Part shown: positions 59,633-64,000 of the stretch, piece after piece | Position numbering within the stretch: the first letter of the stretch is position 1 | Layout of the letters: every line of letters starts with the position of its first letter | From: Paraburkholderia sp. Ac-20340 | GTDB lineage: Bacteria; Pseudomonadota; Gammaproteobacteria; Burkholderiales; Burkholderiaceae | Direction: 5' to 3' | Length of the DNA stretch: 64,000 nucleotides | NCBI RefSeq assembly: GCF_017104965.1 | Contig: NZ_JAAGPR010000024.1 | Coordinates: 60,308 to 124,307, forward strand | The notes under the pieces: generated by a model | What the model was told of the DNA's origin: nothing | The model's input: only the letters and a program-made list of their open reading frames with translations | Databases searched by the model: none | Program-made: the position numbers and the translations under genes

Positions 59633-59706
59633 ATTCTGTAGCGCCGCTCGTCGACTCACGCAGCGTCGACATGTTCCAGCATCATTGGTACGGAGGAGAA
59701 CCAGCC

Positions 59707-61080
59707 ATGCGCCTGATTGACCGGGACCATCCTGACAAGCTCCAGCGATCGCTTACCCACGAAGAATGTGCTGCAGTCCGCCGTTTTTGTGGTGACGGTC
59801 AGGAAGTCCGCCCCGACGATTTGGGCCTCGTGACGGCCTTGCTCGAGGAGATGCACGATGGGCGAAGGGTACGACGTTGGCTCGAATGCGATTGCTGGCA
59901 GGGATCGAAGAAGCAGCCGCGTCTCACAGCGCGCGTGCGCGACGACGGTCCGCGCCATTTCGTGCGCATGCATCAATATGGAGAGCATCGCTGCTCGCTT
60001 GCCGCGTTTCGACAGGGCCCGGAACTGGATACTCAACCGGACGAAGACTCTGCTCGCCCAGGGCAGCACAATCCGCTCAAGCCGGTCGACGACGCGTTGG
60101 ACTATCTCGACGATGTTCATGAGGGTATCGTACGCCCTGGCGATCCGGCTGTATTTGTCAGTGGGCGTGGGGAAGAGGGCCGGCAACTGCCACGTCTGGG
60201 ACGCATTCTTCACACGCTCCTCAACGACGCGGCGTTCGCTTCGGTCGACTTCGACGTCTTAAGGGAGAAGACCCACTCCTGGCAGCGCTTCGAGGACTAT
60301 GCGGCGATGGAGGCATTGAGCCCGGAGCTTGACTTGGGGCAGGTTCTTTACTTCAAGCCGTGGATCAAGCCGAATGAGAAAATGGCTGAGATCGACGCGT
60401 TGCCTTGGCCGAAGAAGAAGGTGCGCAGCGCGCTGTTGCTATTCGTCGCCGACGAAATCCGCGATGGTGCCGCGATCAAGTTCACGGCCCTCGGAGAACG
60501 GCTCGTCAGACCGGAAAAGGGCATTCGCGCCGGCGGCCGCGACCACGACCTGCGGCAGCCTCCCTACTGGGTGCTCGCGGTCGTCGACAGGGACCGTCAC
60601 GGGAACGCACGCTTCCGCGAGGCATTCGCGCAGCACGCATTTTCGTTAGCGCAGCCCGTCCCGCTCGATAGTCACTACGAACGCATTACGCTGGAATTAC
60701 TGCTCGGCGTCATTGAGTGGGTAAGAAAGCGCGGTGTTGATGTAACGGTTGCCAAGCCTCTCTTCGATCGAGAAGTGCGGCAGCTTGACGGCCCCAGCCT
60801 GTGGTGCCGTCCAGATTTCGAACTAACCTTTCGTACGGTCGAGGCCAGCGCTTCTTCACGGCGGCTGCATCGTATCGTCGTTGAGACAATGGGCGCGCGA
60901 GAGTCCGAATATCTCGAGCGTAAGTCGCGCACTCACGGCATCATGAGGCACCGGGGCATCCTGATGGAACACCATGTGGAACACGACAATAGGCAGCCAG
61001 AGCGCGACAACGCATTTTTTCGCCGTGTTGCCGCAAAGATTCTGACGCTCGCCGGCGTTCAACAGACGCAAGGCGGGTGA
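59707..61080 (+). CDS. Hypothetical protein, possibly DUF1173-like
   Basis: 457 residues from ATG 59707, with an upstream in-frame start at 59671. The N-terminal part has a Cys/His motif (WLECDCWQGSKKQPRL, HQYGEHRCSLAAF). The middle is an alpha/beta domain (SALLLFVADEIRDG, YWVLAVVDRDRHG). The C-terminal segment is HRIVVETMGARESEYLERKS, then MRHRGILMEHHVE. I recall similar features in DUF1173 proteins near conjugation genes, but cannot confirm. Role unknown. Confidence 0.65.
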   Translation: MRLIDRDHPDKLQRSLTHEECAAVRRFCGDGQEVRPDDLGLVTALLEEMHDGRRVRRWLECDCWQGSKKQPRLTARVRDDGPRHFVRMHQYGEHRCSLAAFRQGPELDTQPDEDSARPGQHNPLKPVDDALDYLDDVHEGIVRPGDPAVFVSGRGEEGRQLPRLGRILHTLLNDAAFASVDFDVLREKTHSWQRFEDYAAMEALSPELDLGQVLYFKPWIKPNEKMAEIDALPWPKKKVRSALLLFVADEIRDGAAIKFTALGERLVRPEKGIRAGGRDHDLRQPPYWVLAVVDRDRHGNARFREAFAQHAFSLAQPVPLDSHYERITLELLLGVIEWVRKRGVDVTVAKPLFDREVRQLDGPSLWCRPDFELTFRTVEASASSRRLHRIVVETMGARESEYLERKSRTHGIMRHRGILMEHHVEHDNRQPERDNAFFRRVAAKILTLAGVQQTQGG

Positions 61081-61231
61081 AGACTTCTAGCTGTCCGACC
61101 AATCGATATTTAGGAATCGAACGAAAGCGAAGAGGTGATTCCATTTAACGCCGACATTGGACGAACCGTAATGCTCTTAATGCAAGAAGGCTTATCTCAA
61201 CGATCGATTTGTCGCGATGGGAGCGCGTGGG
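61081..61231. other. Boundary between conjugation genes and catabolic genes
   Basis: 151 bp without a supported gene; convergent ends of the unknown gene and the lactonase gene. No clear terminator was found. Confidence 0.4.
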
Positions 61232-62182
61232 CTAGTCCAGAAGGCCGAATATTGGTAGCTTGTAAAGGGACTCCGATCGCAGTGAGCCTAGATAGGCAAA
61301 GTCGCCGTCGTCGGAAAAGGTGATGCTCGTTATGTGACGAAGGTGACGCGATCGCGCGTTGTAGAAGTGAGACCTTCGGAATTCATCGGCATGAAAGGCG
61401 GATTCTGACTCAGCCAGCGACTCTTGTTCGGCGTCCTCGATGACGAGGCGCTGGCGACCATCTTTCGTTAGCTGCAGAACACGATTTGATATTGGCGAGG
61501 TCACCCAGATGTTGCCACGTGGATCGAACTCAAGGCCGTCCGGCCATGTTCCGCTGCCGAACTCCGCGAAAGTCTCGCGGTCAGCCAAACTTCCATCGGG
61601 TCCAATTGAAAATCGAAGCAGGCGCCGGCCGATTGTTTCGTTAACGTAAAAGTGCGCTCCGGACCTATCGATACGGCATTCGTTAGTCCACGAAATGGTG
61701 TCAGCAACGATTCGGCATTTTCCGAATTCATCCATCAGGGCGACGAACCCCGACGGCTGCGACCGTTTAAAGCGGTAGTCAGGTGCATGGCAGTCAGCAT
61801 CGGTGCTGCTTACACAAATCCAGACACGATCTAAATCGTCCACGTAAACAAAATTGGTGCTGGGGATAGGCTGTCCTTGGATCTCCTGTACCAGTGGCGA
61901 CACTGAACTTCCCTTGACCTGCCAAATGCCGCCGCCGGGCCCGATGTTCGCAAAAATGAACGTACCGTTAGCGCGCCGCGCAATGCCATTCGGCCGGACT
62001 CCGGCGGGTAAGGACCCGGGAGGACAGAGCAGTCGCGAGCGACCGTTGGTGTCGGTTATAGCAATCACACCCTCCAAGTCACAGGAATAAAGGGCGCCAT
62101 TCCACCAATGAACGCTTTCCGGTCTCGTGAGTCCGGCACCGATGGTTGAAACAGAGTCAAGTGCAACGAGGGGCGTGGTCAT
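61232..62182 (-). CDS. SMP-30/gluconolactonase-family protein
   Basis: 316 residues from ATG 62182. A beta-propeller with repeats such as RPESVHWWNGALYSCDL, GVRPNGIARRANGTFIFANI, STNFVYVDDLDRVWICVSS, WPDGLEFDPRGNIWVTSP. The metal-binding Glu is probably in RPESVHW and Asn/Asp in TNECRIDRSG and LEFDPRG. Likely hydrolyses a sugar lactone. No strong ribosome binding site. Together with the MFS transporter it looks like a sugar-acid uptake/catabolism pair. Confidence 0.85.
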   Translation of the reverse strand: MTTPLVALDSVSTIGAGLTRPESVHWWNGALYSCDLEGVIAITDTNGRSRLLCPPGSLPAGVRPNGIARRANGTFIFANIGPGGGIWQVKGSSVSPLVQEIQGQPIPSTNFVYVDDLDRVWICVSSTDADCHAPDYRFKRSQPSGFVALMDEFGKCRIVADTISWTNECRIDRSGAHFYVNETIGRRLLRFSIGPDGSLADRETFAEFGSGTWPDGLEFDPRGNIWVTSPISNRVLQLTKDGRQRLVIEDAEQESLAESESAFHADEFRRSHFYNARSRHLRHITSITFSDDGDFAYLGSLRSESLYKLPIFGLLD

Positions 62183-62448
62183 CGCAATAGTGGCTGAGTA
62201 AGTGGTTAGGGTCGCGTCAGAACGGTAGTTGTCCGTGGCGCTACAACGCCAGTTGGGGGAATGCGGCGGGATACTGATCTCGTGAAGCCATTGACGAGTA
62301 CTGCATTCAGAACACGTCTGATGCAAGTTGGCGGCTAGAGCGTTCGGGTTTCGCTCGCGGGCGTCACGGGACGGTCACCGTATAGCGCGTCGAAGGCGAA
62401 GCTCAGAGGCACATCACTGGGCGCAGAGCGCCCTTGCCGAACATGGTG

Positions 62449-63741
62449 CTAGTCGTATGCTGGCGTCGTCTCAACCCTACGTCGACGCGCATACGAGACA
62501 ATCAGGCCGACGGCTGCAATGGCACCGAAACCAGCAATCACTTGCAGGCCAGCGTCATACCCGCCCGTACGGTCTTTTAGGCCGCCGATGAGGACTGGAT
62601 ACACGAAGCCAGACAGATTTCCCACACAGTTGACCAATGCGACACCGGCGGCGGCCTGCGATGGCGGAAGGTCACCCGATACGAGCGCCCAGAATACGAC
62701 GATGGCGCTGAACACGGACGCACACGCGATGGTTATGAAAAGAAGCTTCAGGCTGGGTGTTGTGACAAGAGTCGATGCTGCGAGTCCGAGAATTGCCAGG
62801 ATTTGGGGGATGATAGTGTGTGCGATACGTTCCTGCCGACTGTCGGAACGCTTGCCCCACCATATCATCAGAATCGAGGCGACCGCAAACGGGAGAGCGG
62901 CTAGTGCACCAGTGGTCCGTATGCTGAGATTGAACGCATGAATGATCTGCGGCAGAAAGAAGCTCATGCCGTAGTTCAGGCCGGCAATCCCAAAGAAGAC
63001 AAGACCGAGTCCCCACGCGATTGGACTGGTGAGCACCGCCCCATATTTTTCTTCCGTAGAAATACGCTCATTGTGTTCGTTCTGTAGCGCGCCAATCAAC
63101 CACTGCTTTTCTGACACTGAGAGCCAGTCGGCCTGTTCCGGTGTGTCCGTCAAAACATACCATACGAGTACACCGAGAATGATCGTTGGGGCCGCTTGTA
63201 CCAGGAACATGAGTTGCCAGCCGCTTAAGCCCAACACGCCATCAAGGCTAACGAGAAGTCCGGAGATCGGAGAGCCGATCACGCTGGCAAAAGGCATGGC
63301 GACAAAAAAGTAGCCCAGCGCCTGTGCACGATATGCGGCGGGAAACCACAGCGTCAAAAAGAACATGATGCCGGGACCAAAGCCCGCCTCGGCGGCACCC
63401 AACAGCAAGCGGAGCGCATAGAAGCTAGACGGGCCCTGAATGAATGCCATCGCCCCTGCTACCAACCCCCAACTGACCATGATTCGCGCGATCCATCTGC
63501 GAGCGCCGGAGCGTTGCAGCGCGAGGTTGGACGGCACCTCGAAAATAAAATAGGTGAGAAAGAAGAGGCCTGCACCCATTCCGAAGTTGGTGGCCGTGAG
63601 CCCGAGTTCCCGATTCATGGTGATCGCCGCAAATCCGACATTTACCCGATCAAGGAAGGCTGCAACGAAGCACAGGAATAGTAGTGGCAAGAAACGCCTA
63701 CTGACCTTCCTCATGACCTGCTTTTCTATCGTATCCATCAT
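62449..63741 (-). CDS. MFS transporter (sugar-acid/anion:cation symporter type)
   Basis: 430 residues with twelve predicted transmembrane helices. Start 63741 or 63738, after AGGAGACAC. Family marks are PLLFLCFVAAFLDRVNVGFA, FLTYFIFEVPSNLALQRSGAR, RLLLGAAEAGFGPGIMFFL and a long central loop (TDTPEQADWLSVSEKQWL). This is the phthalate/tartrate/glucarate-type ACS group. The substrate is unknown, probably a carboxylate. Followed by the lactonase gene on the same strand. Confidence 0.9.
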   Translation of the reverse strand: MMDTIEKQVMRKVSRRFLPLLFLCFVAAFLDRVNVGFAAITMNRELGLTATNFGMGAGLFFLTYFIFEVPSNLALQRSGARRWIARIMVSWGLVAGAMAFIQGPSSFYALRLLLGAAEAGFGPGIMFFLTLWFPAAYRAQALGYFFVAMPFASVIGSPISGLLVSLDGVLGLSGWQLMFLVQAAPTIILGVLVWYVLTDTPEQADWLSVSEKQWLIGALQNEHNERISTEEKYGAVLTSPIAWGLGLVFFGIAGLNYGMSFFLPQIIHAFNLSIRTTGALAALPFAVASILMIWWGKRSDSRQERIAHTIIPQILAILGLAASTLVTTPSLKLLFITIACASVFSAIVVFWALVSGDLPPSQAAAGVALVNCVGNLSGFVYPVLIGGLKDRTGGYDAGLQVIAGFGAIAAVGLIVSYARRRRVETTPAYD

Positions 63742-63877
63742 GTGTCTCCTCTGACCCGCAGGTTGCGGGGTAGCTTCGATACGTCCGTCGTAGGGCCCGT
63801 CTGTCGCAGGCTGCTTACAACCGAACGTGCAACGTTGAGGGCTTAACCGACAGCGACGCACTGTTCGTCAACGTTGT

Positions 63878-63935
63878 CAAACGCAATCTCAAGTTGATAC
63901 AGCTTCGGACGCAAACGCAATCGTAATTTGATACA
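63878..63935. repeat. Direct repeats of a probable IS end
   Basis: CAAACGCAATCTCAAGTTGA (63878) and CAAACGCAATCGTAATTTGA (63912), each ending TACA, are 34 bp apart; an inverted version (TTGCGTTTGCGTTTG) lies at 63977. Multiple repeats of this size are typical of IS21-family ends; the element would continue past the window. Confidence 0.5.
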
Positions 63936-64000
63936 CCCGCTCATGCGGTTAATGACTGGGGGCTGCCTCCTTCGAATTGCGTTTGCGTTTGATGTCGTCT

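Overview
The window reads as part of a large accessory replicon (plasmid or plasmid-derived island) of a Burkholderia/Paraburkholderia-type betaproteobacterium. This rests on the GC-rich codon use, the two DUF3701-type tyrosine recombinases, the replication/ParAB/ParDE maintenance block and a complete VirB-type secretion operon. No rRNA, tRNA or CRISPR array was seen.

Left part (1-18.1 kb): an insertion-sequence scrapyard. An IS21 end truncates a decayed ligD (NHEJ polymerase domain, two nonsense codons). A complete IS66 with an exact 8-bp target duplication sits in the loop of a hairpin. An IS1111-group IS110 element is nested just inside the left end of an IS3 element. An IS1182-type element follows. 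Between them lie small hypothetical genes, an HNH nuclease, a lipoprotein, a DUF3701 tyrosine recombinase preceded by stacked perfect inverted repeats, and a SET-domain protein.

Middle (18.2-33.2 kb): a divergent XRE regulator/dehydrogenase pair, a short tyrosine recombinase, a T6SS Tla3-like protein, two unknown genes behind a promoter with an SOS-like box, a Tn7-like operon (TnsA-TnsB-TnsC-TniQ, no Cas genes), a second DUF3701 recombinase and a ParDE toxin-antitoxin pair with a palindromic operator.

Replicon core (33.3-37.2 kb): a replication protein, parA-parB, a strong terminator and two copies of a ~28-bp repeat with a palindromic core (candidate parS). Next come a plasmid-borne mnmH (selU), an HTH-like protein, a zinc-ribbon protein, and a translationally coupled LuxR-solo/AlkB-like membrane di-iron enzyme pair.

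Right part (42.3-61.1 kb): two small Arc-like DNA-binding proteins with an operator, then a collinear virB1-virB11 operon. The coupling protein VirD4 is split into a membrane module and an ATPase module with an unusual nucleotide-binding loop. An orphan LPD7-domain protein, StbB/StbC-like proteins, a TrbM-like protein and an unknown protein follow. No relaxase or oriT was recognised. The window ends with an SMP-30-type lactonase and an MFS transporter (sugar-acid catabolism) and the repeats of another mobile-element end.

The features I consider least explained are the LuxR/AlkB-like pair, the split VirD4 with its altered P-loop, the Tn7-like element with its neighbouring SOS-box genes, and the inverted-repeat cluster before the first recombinase.
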